Assembly (NCBI GenBank): GCA_027972325.1
Contig: JAPMOS010000306.1
Coordinates: 1 to 25,000 of the forward strand
Direction of reading: 5' to 3'
Length of the DNA stretch: 25,000 nucleotides
Origin: Paratrimastix pyriformis
Lineage: Eukaryota > Preaxostyla > Paratrimastigidae
Position numbers and translations under genes: made by a program. Positions 1 through 21,129 of this stretch are shown one piece after another (position 1 is the stretch's first letter; each line of letters begins with the position of its first letter). A model generated the notes under the pieces. That model saw only the letters and a list, made by a program, of their open reading frames with translations, was not told the DNA's origin and did not search any database.

Positions 1-7595
<7,595 letters not shown>

Positions 7596-8234
7596 TTGGC
7601 TTGAAATGTGGTACAGCCAACCAATCCAGGGGGTTATGACCGCTTTCCGGCAAATTCATCTGTGGTGGCCAACCTCGCCTTGCCAGGTCCCCGCCATGGT
7701 CAAGGCGAACATGCGTGTGAAAAAAGCGAGGGGAGGAAAATGACAGAAAGAGACACCAAGAACTCAGCACCCCGCCAGAGCCTCCCCCTTCCAGAACCCC
7801 AACCCGGATCAAGCCTGGAGGAATGATGGCGAAGGGCTTGTGTGGGCCACCATGTCCTTCCACGGAACCCTCCGCCCAACGAGTGATATTCTCTCCTTAA
7901 GGGTCATATCCTGCTCCCAATGGGGACAGACGCACTGATGCTGCGCAAAGCACCTAACATACGACACGTCCACAGTTCCGCATTGCCACTTCGGGCTTTT
8001 CGTGGTCACGGCAGCATTCCCCCTTAATGTGTACAATGTGCCTGAGGACGCGCGAGGAGGAGTGCCTGGCCAATGACGCGCACAGCTTCAAAGAACCGAA
8101 AGAACGTTCCAAAGGCAAACCGCCCTCCAATCTCACGCACCACTCGAACAAAATGAGCGGCCTATTTCTGCGAATGAGTCAGCACTCCCCTCGGATTGAA
8201 TCACCGGCGCAGCCACCCACAAAAAACGGACGCA
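7596..8234. promoter_or_regulatory. Head-to-head intergenic region between GCP4 and the large plus-strand gene
   Basis: About 640 nt separate the two divergent start codons (GCP4 minus strand at 7595, plus gene at 8235), so this stretch should hold both promoters and both 5' UTRs. It is unique sequence without the triplet repeats that fill the introns. I recognise no gene, TATA box or RNA in it; open frames of 60-80 codons on both strands look unremarkable. The location is direct; the promoter role is inferred. Confidence 0.6.
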
Positions 8235-11200
8235 ATGGCGAATCGGTTCAAGCAACTCGCTGCCTCTATTAAGGAGAGCGGTTCGGCTTGTGTTGATAGT
8301 CTCCCAGTTGGTGATCCGATTCTCCGTGCCCGCGCCTATTGTATGACGAAGAATGTCGCGGCCCTCGAGGAGTGCTTCCACTCTTCGTCTCGTGATGTTT
8401 GCCTGATTGCAGCGCGTAACCTCCCGAAGATTCTTCTCCACTCTGCGGCGAGCCCCAACGTTTTGGACATCGCCAAGAAGTATGTGTTGGCTTCTGACGC
8501 AGCCGACGAGAAGACTCGCCTGGTCTTTCTGAAGGCTTTGATTCAGGCATCGCACCACTCGGAGCAGTTGATTCTGCTCACGGATTCTCTGGTGAATCAC
8601 TTTGGCCCCGCCTTCGGCATCACCATTGTGGTCTGTGTTTTTCTCGCTTTTTACCCGTCTGACACCCCCTGGCGGTTAGAACGAACTTCCCGCCCACACA
8701 ATTCCCGAGGTGTTGCTGCGGATCATGCGGCACCCACGGTTCAACGCGGAGGGCATTCAGTGGAAGCCCGTTTGCCGACAGCACCCAAAGGAGTTTCTGG
8801 CGGCCCTGAAGGCCTTCACGGGGGCCAACGACGGGGTCTCCGTCACCGGGGTTGCAGCGGCCTCGGCCTACGGTACCTCGGAGGAGAAGGCCGCTCGGTT
8901 CCAGGTGCTGCTGCCCCTGGTGACCTTCCTGTGCCAGCACATTCCCGAGGATGGGGCTGTTACCCTGGCGGAGGTGATCCGGTTCCTGATGGAGCAGATG
9001 CCCATGGTCATGCCGGGGCCCAAGCCCCTCCCGGTCCGGATGGCTTGCCTGACTCGTCCTCACCTCCATTCGCTCGATCCATCTGCGCTTCATCCCTCCC
9101 TCCCCCCCCCCCCCCCCTCTCTCCGCCCTCCCCGTCGCCTCATTATCCAATTCATCACCATTCAGTTTATCAACGTCATCAACGTCATCATCGTTCGGCA
9201 TCAACATCATCAACGTCATCAACATCATCAACGTCATCAACATCATCAACGTCATCAACGTCATCAACGTCATCAACGTCATCATCGTCATCATCGTCAT
9301 CATCGTCATCAACGTCATCATCGTCATCATCACCCACCCACCCACCCACCCCCACCCACGCAGCCCGGCCTGAGCAGCGCCGCTCAGCACCAGCGCAACG
9401 GCCAGCGCACTCGGACCCACCGGCGGCGGCTGGGCGACACCCTTGACCTTCTGCTGCGCGGGGTGGCTGTGCCGCTGTACCGGCGCCTGATGGCCGAGTG
9501 TGAGGCCGCCGCAATGAAGGGTCCGTATATCCTTTGCCTCACCTCCCTCCCCACCTCCCTCCCCACCCCCTGGGGCTGGGTCATGACTGGCTGGCTGGCT
9601 GGCTGGCTGGTTGCGGGGGGGGGGTGGGGGAGGGGCGTCCTTCTCCTCACTCTCCTTCATCATTCTCGCACCGCACCGCCCCGCCGAACTGGAGTCTGGG
9701 GAGCTTCTCTCGGGCCGTCCTTCCATCCCCATCCCCTGCCTTGAATTCCCCCCTCTCTTCTCCCCTTCCATCCCCTTCCATCCCCTTCCATCCCCTTCCA
9801 TCCCCCCCCATCCCCTTCCATCCCCCTCCCCCCCCCCCCCCCCCATCCCCCTTCCATCCCCTTCCATCCCCTTCCATCCCCTTCCATCCCCTCTCCCTTC
9901 TTCTGGGGTCTCTCTGTCGAGGGCCCCTTTCCAACAAAGTTCTCCACGAATCGCCCGGGGGGGTGGGTGGGCGAGCGGGAGGAGCACCGTGGGAGCGACA
10001 CCAAATCCCACCGCGCCGTGGTTGACAAAGGGCGACCCCAGGCCATAGAACCACGGGAGGAAGTGAGTGGGGGGGCGTGTGTTACTTCCACCTTTCCCCC
10101 CGTCCAGGAGTCGGTGAGTTGGGGGGGGGCAGTGAAGGACCGGCCGTTCATCTCTGCCTCTTTTTGCGTTTTTCCGACGGGGGCGCCTCGGGTGGTGATG
10201 ACTGTGGATGGTGATGACTGGATGCTGATGCTGCTCCTGCTATTGCTGCTTGCTGCTTGCTGCTTGCTGCTTGCTGCTTGCTGCTTGCTGCTTGCTGCTT
10301 GCTGCTTGCTGCTTGCTGCTTGCCCAGGTGCGGCCGTCTTCGAGTCGGAGTACCTCGAGCTGCTGCGGGGCTTCCTGGGCTCGCCCCTGCTGCAGTCCCT
10401 CTGCGACTCCATCCCTGGCGGGGCTCTCATTCAGCCATTCAACCCGACCCACCATCGCCAGATGGTGCTGTTCCTGGAGGAGTTCGTCGCACGGGCGGGG
10501 TTCCTCTACCAGCGCTGCCCCGCCGGTCCGCACCTCGTGACATCACCATCCAATCAGCATCCATCATCATCCAATCATCATCCAATCGTCGTCACCATCA
10601 TCCAATCATCATCATCCAATCATCATCATCACTGTCATCATCATCATCAACATCATCATCATCCAATCATCATCATCATCCAATCATCATCATCATCTGA
10701 AGCAGCATCCAAGCAGCATCATCATCATATCGTCATCCAAGCATCATCATCATCATCATCATCATCCAATCATCATCCAATCATCATCATCATCATCATC
10801 TTCATCATCATCTTCATCATCATCATCATCTTCATCATCATCTTCATCATCATCATCATCATCATCTCATCATCATCCATTCTCTCTTTGTGTGTGTGTG
10901 CAGCCCCCGAGTGGGTGCTGAGCGGAGTGCTGCTGCCCCTGATGAGCGTGCTGATCAACCTGACCCGCGCTCGCGAGGATATTCTTAGCTGCTTCATCGA
11001 CGGCATGCCCGCCGTGCCCCCAAGCCTGGCCCCCAAGGGCGTGGGTCCGTCTTTTCCCCTCCTTTCTCCCTTCCGGTTTCCTTTCTCTTCCGATCCTATC
11101 ATTTTTTTTTATGGCATGGGCCGGAATGTTTGATCAAATGCACCCAGAAAAAAGAAGTTTTTGCAAATTCGAACACTAGTTTTTTTGGGGGGGGGAAGTG

Positions 11201-11820
11201 TCAAAATTTCTAAAGAGGGTCCTTTGACAGGATTGACCATTCCCCCGCCGAGAAGTAGAATACTCATTCTCGCACGAACCCATCCGTCCAGCTGTACCAA
11301 GCCCAATGCTCCACGCCAAATTCACCAATCAATTTTTTTCGAATTTCAATCCCCTGCAGTCATCCCCCCGGCGCTGCCCTGCCCCTCGGAGCCCGCCGTC
11401 CTCTGCGCTCACCTGGCCCGGGCGGTCGTGCTGAGCCTGACTTCCCGTGGTCGCAACTGGGGCTACTCCAGCGAGGACGAGCATAGTCCGGCGACGGTGG
11501 CTGTGATGCGCGCTGCCGATCCGGCCAATCGGATGGCCATCAGCAAGTATAATACCGTGATGCGCTACTCGGAGAACGCCGTCTCGCTGGAGGAGTGGCA
11601 CTTTGAGCCCGTGTCCAAGGTCCCGGCTGCTCCCCCACCCGCCCGTCCCTCGCCATCATCATCATCCAGCCATCATGTCCCTCTTCCAGCCATCATCATC
11701 ACCCAGCATCACCATCCAAGCATCATCCAATCACCATCCAATCACCATCATCCATTCACCATCATCCATTCACCATCACATCATCATCATCATCATCATC
11801 ATCCAGTCATCATCATCCAG

Positions 11821-11909
<89 letters not shown>

Positions 11910-14900
11910 TCATCATCATCTAATCATCCAAATCACATCATCCGATCATCATCATCCGTTATCATCCATATTCATTCTTTTCATCCAATCATTCACCCAC
12001 CGCCCCTGCAGACGCGTGCCGAGTGGCTTAAGGTGTGCCGTCACAGCAACCCCGACGTGCGCGGGTCGATGCTGCCCATGCTGGTCACGGCCACCACCAT
12101 GGCCGGCTCCGCACCCAACCGGGCCGCCGCCCCTGCCGGTCCGCACCTGATGTTTATGACGATGTTGATTGGATGGTGGCGATTGGATAATGGTGGCGAT
12201 TGGATGATGGTGACGTGGTGGAGATTGGATGGTGGTGGTGATTGGATGACGGATGATTTTTGGATGGCGCCGCCTGTCTGACCCTGAACTCTTTTGAAAT
12301 CTCTGTGTGGCACTACAGAGGATCCCGTCCAGGAGATGCAGACCACCCTCGACTTCCTGACCCGCATCAGCCGGTCCGAGCAGCCTGCCGTTCTCGAGTC
12401 GGTCAACTGCTCCCTGGCCGCCCAGCTGCGGGCCTTCCCGCACATGACACCGGGCCTCGTGCGGCGGTACTTCAACCTCAGGTCCGGTGGTAAAACAACT
12501 CGGTGTGACACGGGCGGGGACCCCATCGCACTCACCGTTGTTGTTGAGAGATTCCAAAAAGTGATTGTGTTGTCATTTCTGGCTGCCACCAATGTCGGGC
12601 AGTCAGCCAGTCAGTCTCGTGTCGTCGGTCTTCTCGCAAAATTGCATGTCCGACTCCGACCACACCCTGCCAAATTTCGCAGACGGGTTAAGCTATTCAG
12701 ATGGGTCTCCCCAAAAAGTTGGTCACCATCGATATCATCGGGTCCGGGGTGGTCGAACGGAATGTCAAAATCAATGATTGTTTTAGTTGATTTTTGATCA
12801 TCAGTACACAAAAAATTCAGGAAGAGCAATGGGTCAATTTCGCTACTTCATTCTTTGGCCGTCCCATAATCTCCCCGTCCGGCGACCCTCCTCAAGATCC
12901 CGACGCGTCCCTTCCCAAATTCATACAGACCTTGCTTGGCCAGAAGCGCGATCACACAGGCGCTGGGCCCTGTTGCGAGTAGCCCGAAAGGGCCGCTTGC
13001 GGCAGGTGATTACCCCTCGGGGTACCGCTCAAGCATAATGTTTGGTTGTGGTGGTGGTAGCGTTCGCGCTCCCTACCCGTCTCATCGTTCATGTTTTGCC
13101 TGAAAACGACATAGGGGTCCTGTTTTTGGAGATGTTTCGTTGCCATGGCCCGTGGTCCTGCGTAGACCGCCTGCTTTAAGACGAGCACTCGACCAGGTTG
13201 CTTTGGGGCTGGATGGAGTGTGGTGCGCGTAATGAGGCGCCGCAAAAACTTGTGTAACCAGAGGCACCACGGAATCGCTCAACGCCAGAGCAGTAGTGAG
13301 GATTGTTGGGCGGTAAAGGTGGATTGTTGGCGGCGGATTCCGGCCGGTTGGGGAGGTTGCCGTTGCCGGGGCCGAAGACACAAAAAGAACACCAACATCT
13401 TTCCGCGCGGTTTGGTTTGTTTTGATCTTGTGCCACGGCGTCAAGACAACGGGCCGAGGGAAGAGGGAAGTGGTGCCAGGTCCGTGAACAGTTGTGTCAT
13501 CAAGGGGGAGGACAACAGGTGGCAAACTCTGACACGGCCGAGAAGAACCCCCTGATGAAGAGGACCCGTCCCCACGGACGGTACACGGGGAGCGCGCTTT
13601 GAGCCATGGGGTCGTTGGGATGGGGGGCGGAGAGGCAGGGGAAGGGGAGTCTGCCGACATCAGCGGCGATGGCCGCGGCCTCGCGGAGGCACCGCTCGGC
13701 GTCGGCGAGGCGGCCCACCTCGATGTAGTACCGGGCCAGGGAGCAGCTCTGCTCGACCCACTCCTGCGCCAGTCACACCACCCGGTGCCATCGGCGGTCG
13801 TTTGAAAGAAGAACGGAAGGTGAAACACCACCACAAGACTGCGGGTGAGGAGGGCTCAGCATCCAGAGTCGAGGGACTCGAAAGGGGCGTCATTGCCGGG
13901 GGCGATGCAGGACATCATCCGACGGATTCTCAGGCAGGCCGTGATCCGGGAACGGTGTCCATGGGCCACTTGGGGCGCTCCTTCTTGCGGGCTTGTCTCG
14001 CGAGGAGGGCGGACCGGGAGGTCTTATGTTACCCGCGGGCTTCGGCCCGAGAACGGACTCGGCGCAAGCCGGGAAGTATCACACACACGGGAACGGTGTG
14101 GTGGGAGCAAGAAGAGACCATGCTGATGTGTTTTTTGCGTTCCTGCTGTGTCCAAGAGCACTTGGCGGGGTGCAGAAGAGGTCGCGTCCTTCGAGTCTCC
14201 GAGTGGCTTCACATCCTTTCCCCCAAGAGCACTTTGGCGGGGTGCAGAAGAGGTCGCGTCCTTCAAGTCTCCGAGTGGCAGGCAGTTCACATAGCGTTCC
14301 TTACCCCCCAATCCAGCAATGCCACCCGCCATTCAACAGCGTCAGGGGCATCCAACGACAGAGGTCGGGGTCGTGGGCGGGACTTTGGCCGGGGTTGACT
14401 GGGGCTGGGGTTGGGCCAGGGGCTCGGGCTGGGATTGGGACTGGGGCTGGGCCTGGAGTTGGGACTGGGACTGGGGCTGGGGTTGGGCCAGGGGCTCGGG
14501 CTGGGGCTGGGCCAGGGGCTCGGGCTGGGGCTGGGGTTGGGCCAGGGGCTCGGGCTGGGGTTGGGACTGGGGCTGGGCCTGGAGTTGGGACTGGGACTGG
14601 GGCGGGTCACTGGCTCCAATCATCACCATGCTCTGTCTCTCTCTGTGGATGGCTTTCCCTTCAGGAGTATCTTCCGTCAGCTTCGAGCCGGCATCTCCTC
14701 CAGCCACCGCGTCACCGTCACCATTCCACCACCACCACCACCACCACCACCCACCACCACCACCACCACCACCACCACCACCACCACCACCACCACCACC
14801 ACCACCACCACCACCACCACCACCACCACCACCACCACCACCACCACCACCACCACCACCACCACCACCACCACCACCACCACCACCACCACCACCACCA

Positions 14901-15801
14901 CCACCACCACCACCACCACCACCACCACCACCACCACCACCACCACCACCACCACCACCACCACCACCACCACCACCACCACCACCACCACCACCACCAC
15001 CACCACCACCACCACCACCACCACCACCACCCCATCAGCATCAGCATCAGCATCAGCATCAGCATCAGCATCAGCATCAGCATCAGCATCAGCATCAGCA
15101 TCAGCATCAGCATCAGCATCAGCATCATCATCACCCGCATACTCTACGTGACCCTCACCCGCCAACCAACCTCATTTGTGCTCTGTTGTTGTTGTTTAAT
15201 TTTGTGGCCTTGCAGGCGACATGCTCTACGTGACCATCCGCCAGATGCTTCGCTCCTCGCTCCACTCGACCCGCCCAGGGGCCGGCTGGCTGGGCGAGGC
15301 GGCGATGGAGGCGGTGCTGAAGGCCCTGGTGCCCACGGGCCCGACGACTCCCCTGCCCCCCTCGACCCCCGAAGGCATCGTGCTGCCTGAGGAGCCTGCT
15401 GAGAATGGTCCGCATCATCATCATCATCATCATCATCATCACCATCACCATCACCATCCTCGTCGATCATCAGCATCACCACATCCATTCATCATCATCA
15501 TCACCCACTACCCCATCAGGCCCCTTCGGCTCCGAGTGGGATCGCCTCGTGGCCGTGGGCCGCTACCTCGTCCGGATGCTGCTGGCCTACGCCACCCCCA
15601 CCACCCTGGCCGACATCGCGAGCCAGGCCACCGCCAGTCCGCACGCCCCCCCTCCGCCTCATCGTCAGCATCCCAGTCGTCGTCCTCGCCATCCACTCAT
15701 CACCCACTCGTCACCAAATCATCGTCAAATCGTCACAGAATCACCCTGGCAGTCCTCCCCTGTCCCCACGTTTGCAAGGCCGTCGACCATCATTCTCATC
15801 C

Positions 15802-15856
<55 letters not shown>

Positions 15857-15914
15857 TCATCATCATCATCATCATCCAGTCATCATCATCATCATCATCA
15901 TCCAGTCGTCATCG

Positions 15915-15997
<83 letters not shown>

Positions 15998-17020
15998 GCT
16001 CCTTTTCCCCGCCAGGCACGGATCGCCACCGGGGCTGCCAGGGCCTTGTGACCAACGACATGTACACTTCGGGGTCCCCCTGCACCCTGCTGGGCACGGC
16101 TGCCCCGCTCTGCTTCGTTCGGCTGGTCCATGCCCTCGAGCTGGGCGCTCCCGCCCCCGCAGCCGCCCCTGGTCCGTGCCTCGTCCCGGATCTCATCGTT
16201 ATCATCCAGTCATCCAATCATCATCATCCATCCCATCATCATCATCCATCCAGTCATCATCACCCAGTCATCATCACCCAGTCATTATCACCCAGTCATT
16301 ATCACCCAGTCCTCATCACCATCTAATCATCCATCTTTCACATCACATCAATGACGTCTCTCATATCACATCATCTCGCAGCTTCCCCGAAGGCCAAGCC
16401 GGAGGGCTGCGAGGAAGGCAGTGACATCGAGGAGGAGGCGGCGGAGGCGGGGAGCGACGAGGAGGAGGAGGAGGAGGCGGCGGGTAGCGACAACAGCAGC
16501 GCATCCCCCGATGAGGATGCTCCTGGTCTGCCCCCTCGGCAGCCCTCCTGCCCAGCAGCATCATCATCATCCAATCATCATCATCATCCAATCATCATCA
16601 TCATCCAATCATCATCATCATCCAATCATCATCATCCAATCATCATCATCCAATCATCATCATCCAATCATCATTCTCATCCAATCATCATCATCCAATC
16701 ATCATCATCCAATCATCGTCATCATCACCCGATGGGGACGCCCCTGGTCCGTCCCCTCGTCATCCGTCATCCCTCCTCCCCAGCATCATCATCATCATCG
16801 TCATCATCACCACCGCTATCGCCGCCGCCGTCGCCGCCGCCGCCACCATCACCACCGACATCACCATCACCGACACCACCACCACTACCATCATCATCAT
16901 CATCAGCATCATCATCATCATCCAATCAGCATCATCATCCGATCATCATCATCATCCAATCATCATCATCCAATCATCATCATCATCCAATCATCATCAT
17001 CATCCGATCATCATCATCCG

Positions 17021-17090
<70 letters not shown>

Positions 17091-19022
17091 ATCCCATGCA
17101 GACGTCTCCGCTCCGACCGCGCCCTGCAACCCGATCGCCCGCTCGTTGCGTCACCTTCTGGACGAGGCGGCCTGCGTCCGCCAAACGGCCCACGCCCAGC
17201 AGGCCACCTGGCATGCCCGCTATTACCCCACCGCTCGGCTGCTGGCCCCAGGGGCGGCCGCCACCGGTCTTGACCTGCTCACGGCGGAGAATGCCAAGGT
17301 GCTCTTCCCCCAGCCGAAGGTGAGCGGGCCCAGGCGGGGATACACCGAACAGCAGTACGCCATGCGGTCTGCGTTAACAACACATATGATAGCATATATG
17401 ACATGACACACGTGACACACACGTGACACACACATGACACACACATGACACATACATGACACATACATGACACACACATGACACATACATGACATGACAT
17501 GACACACATGACATGACACAGACATGACACCCACATCACACACTCGACATGACACACATGACACAGACACACATGACACAGACATGGCACATACAAGACA
17601 CACACATGACACCCACATCACACACTCGACATGACACACATGACACAGACACACATGACACAGACATGGCACATACAAGACACACACATGACACAGACAT
17701 GACATGACACAGACATGACATGACACAGACATGACATGACACAGACATGACATGACACAGACATGACACAGACATGACATGACACAGACATGACATGACA
17801 CAGACATGACATGACACAGACATGACATGACACAGACATGACATGACACAGACATGACACAGACATGACACAGACATGACACAGACATGACATGACACAG
17901 ACATGACACAAACATGACACAGACATGACACAGACATGACATGACACAGACATGACACAAACATGACACAGACATGACACAGACATGACATGACACAAAC
18001 ATGACACAAACATGACACAAACATGACACAAACATGACACAAACATGACACAGACATGACACAGACATGACATGACACAGACATGACACAGCCGAAGGTG
18101 AGCGGGCCCAGGCGGGGATACACCGAACAGCAGTACGCCATGCGGTCTGCAGAGGACACCCATCTTGACTGCACATGACACACACACACAGACCCACCCA
18201 CCCCCCCCCCCCCCACACACACACACACACAGCACAGCACAGACAGCACAGACAGAACAGCACAGCACAGCACAGACAGAACAGCACAGACAGACAGACA
18301 GATTGCAGCACAGACCAAGGCACCACCTCACCTCCCTCCCCGTTCCTCCACTCTTGCAGTTACGCTGGTGCCATCAACACCATCCTGGCCCTGACCGCCC
18401 CCGCGGCCCGCGGCCCGGCCATCGAGCGCCTTCTTGCCCGATGCCCCGTCACCTGGATGGCCGCCCGGGTGCATCAGCATATTGTGGCCCACCGGCCTGA
18501 CCTGATGTCTCGGTGTGCCCTGATTACCAGCAGCCCCGCCCTGCCCCTTGCCAAGACCGTCCGTACCATCATCATCATCCAATCATCCAATCATCATCAT
18601 CATCCAATCATCATCATCCGATCGTCATCATCCGATCATCATCATCATCATCATCATCATTCAATCATCATCATCAATCATCCAATCATCATCATCATCA
18701 TCATCACCATCCAATCATCATCATCCAATCATCATCACCATCCGATCATCATCATCCAAGCATCATCATCCAATCATCATCATCCAATCATCATCATCAT
18801 CTTCATCTTCATCCAATCATCTTCATCCAATCACCTAATCATCACCGTCCAATCCTCTGCTGGGCTGGGGTGTTGGTGGTGCTTGTGGGCAGCGGCTGAC
18901 CCGAAACAAGGTGCAGGCCGATTTCCTCGAGCTGGCGGCCACCCTGCCCGCCGAGAAGTCCCTTCTCGGTCTGCCCCCTGCATTCGGCCCTCCTCTCCCA
19001 CAGCGTGGCGATGGCGACGGGT

Positions 19023-19116
<94 letters not shown>

Positions 19117-19152
19117 CTGGATGATGATTGAAAACATCGTCTCGCCGCGGTA

Positions 19153-19206
<54 letters not shown>

Positions 19207-19468
19207 TGAATTGCCCATCTGACTCATCTCATCACCTTGCCCTGGTCCCAACCAACCTGCAGGCTTCCCCATCCTGCTGACGGCTCGCCAACTGGGCCGG
19301 CTGAGCCCCGCCCAGCAAGAATGCCATGCATTCCTGCTGCTCCGCGGGCTGCTGGCTCGGGCGGCCACCCCGGACATGACCCAGCCGGGCCAGCGGAATG
19401 CGATGGCCGTCCAGGGCCTGCCCGACCGCGATGTCAGTCCCCCGCATCATCATCACCATCTTCAGCAC

Positions 19469-19506
<38 letters not shown>

Positions 19507-20320
19507 ACAGCAGCAGCAACAACAACAACAACATCATAGTCACCATCATCATAGTCACCATCATCATAGTCACCATCATCATAGTCACCATCATCATAGT
19601 CACCATCATCATAGTCACCATCATCATCGTCATCATCATCATCGTCATCATCATCACACAATCATCATCATCATCCAATCATCATCATCCTCTCTCCTCT
19701 CCTCTCTCCTCTCCTCTCCTCTCCACAGGCCCTCCACGACTGCATCCTCTCGCAGCTCGTCCGGCTGCCCTGCGTGGACGCCCTCGGCCTGACCCGCTGG
19801 CTCTGCGGTCGGGTGACCTTCCCCGACCAAGCCGGTGCCGCCGCTGCCGAGGCCGCCGCCGCCCCAGGCGCCGCCATGCCCCGGATCCCCGGCGCCATTC
19901 GCCGGTTTATGGCCCGCGGGATGGTGATGCCAGTGCGCGAGGGTCCTGCTCTTGCTGCCGCTGTCGCTGCCCCGGCTGAGGAGGAGGCTGAGGCTGCGGG
20001 GGACGAGGAGACTGCCGGGGTCCGCCTGCCCACCAGATCCCCCATGATTGGACGATTGGATGTTGGTGATGGTTGGCGATGACCGGATGATGCCACCAGG
20101 TAACTGTGACTGGCGTTTACATCAGTTTTCATCATCCGATCATCATCCAATCATCATCCAGTCATCATCATCCGATCATCATCCAATCATCATCCAGTCA
20201 TCATCATCCAGTCATCATCATCCAGTCATCATCATCCAGTCATCATCATCCAATCATCATCATCCAATCATCATCATCCAGTCATCATCATCCAGTCATC
20301 ATCCAATCACCATCATCATC

Positions 20321-20376
<56 letters not shown>

Positions 20377-20952
20377 TTTCTTGCCGCCGCGCTCTCTCCC
20401 TCCAAAGCGGGTTGCCTCGGTGCCGCTGGGCCAGTGTGTGGCCCGGCTGGGGCTGTCCAAGGCCAGCGCCTGGAGCGAGGCGGCTCTGTGGTCGGAGCGC
20501 CGCCTGAGCAGCGGACTCACCTTCCGCTCGCTGGAAGTCATCCTGCCTGCCCTCGGTCCGCACCCCCTCATCCCCTCCCTGTGGTGATGTGTGGGATGAT
20601 GATTGGATGATGATTGGATGATGATTGGATGATGATGATGATGATGATGATTGACATTTTCTTTCCTCTTATGCGGGGGAACCCTTCGGCAGGCGGACGG
20701 GCGGACATTGGTCCGGTGGTTGGGCTCTACTCGGAGCTGTCTGGCCAGGTTGAGTATGCGCGGCTGGTGGCACCCGCCCTGGTGGGCTGTGCCTCGCGCC
20801 TCTCCGCCCAGTCATGCCTCGACCTCTGCACCAGGGTCTGCCCATCATCCCGACATCATTCGATCACCAATCATCATCCAGTCATCATCATCATCATCAT
20901 CCAATCATCATCCAATCATCATCCAATCATCATCATCCAATCATCATCATCC

Positions 20953-21035
<83 letters not shown>

Positions 21036-21048
21036 ATCATCATCATCC

Positions 21049-21129
<81 letters not shown>

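Larger units (their letters stand above)
9521..10327 (+). other. Intron 3 of the plus-strand gene, mixed repeats and unique sequence
   Basis: It contains GGCT runs near 9589-9610, a TTCCATCCCC ten-base repeat (9760-9895), about 300 nt of unique sequence (9900-10200) with no gene I can support, and a seven-base TGCTTGC array (10241-10322) that runs into the exon 4 acceptor. Confidence 0.6.
12482..14664 (+). other. Long unique-sequence intron 8 of the plus-strand gene
   Basis: Unlike the neighbouring introns this one is mostly not simple repeat. It holds the KIFBP-like minus-strand segments (13659-14022), a 55-nt tandem duplication (14153-14279), a GGGCTGG minisatellite (14380-14610) and several open stretches on both strands near 12790-13210 that look partly coding but match nothing I know. 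It may host a further nested gene. Confidence 0.5.

Noticed and set aside
8027-8272. Small open frames on both strands in the divergent intergenic region.
   Set aside because: No recognisable product, no splice or homology support; they overlap the expected promoter and 5' UTR.
9970-10060. A minus-strand stretch reading PWFYGLGSPFVNHGAVGFG, faintly like the region before the zinc motif of M13 peptidases.
   Set aside because: The HExxH motif does not follow and no other M13 block was found.
12831-12982. A plus-strand exon-like stretch after a TTCAG acceptor, ending in a stop (EEQWVNFATSFFGRPII and on).
   Set aside because: No family recognised, no partner exon in phase, and the opposite strand is also open; left unannotated.
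13082-13210. A minus-strand stretch with KQDPYVVF, reminiscent of C2 domains.
   Set aside because: Only one short motif matches; the rest of a C2 fold is not visible nearby.
13993-15390. A 465-codon plus-strand open frame with about 100 histidines.
   Set aside because: Most of it is the CAC array and CATCAG hexamers; it contains canonical acceptor sites and no conserved segment.
17320-17352. A 33-nt intron beginning GTGAGC inside exon 14.
   Set aside because: The stretch is a multiple of three, stop-free, and the simple read-through ends at a GTCTGC donor in the phase needed by exon 15.
17223-18331. Minus-strand frames of up to 367 codons rich in Cys, Val and Ser.
   Set aside because: Translation of the ATGACACAGAC satellite; no sign of a real coding region.
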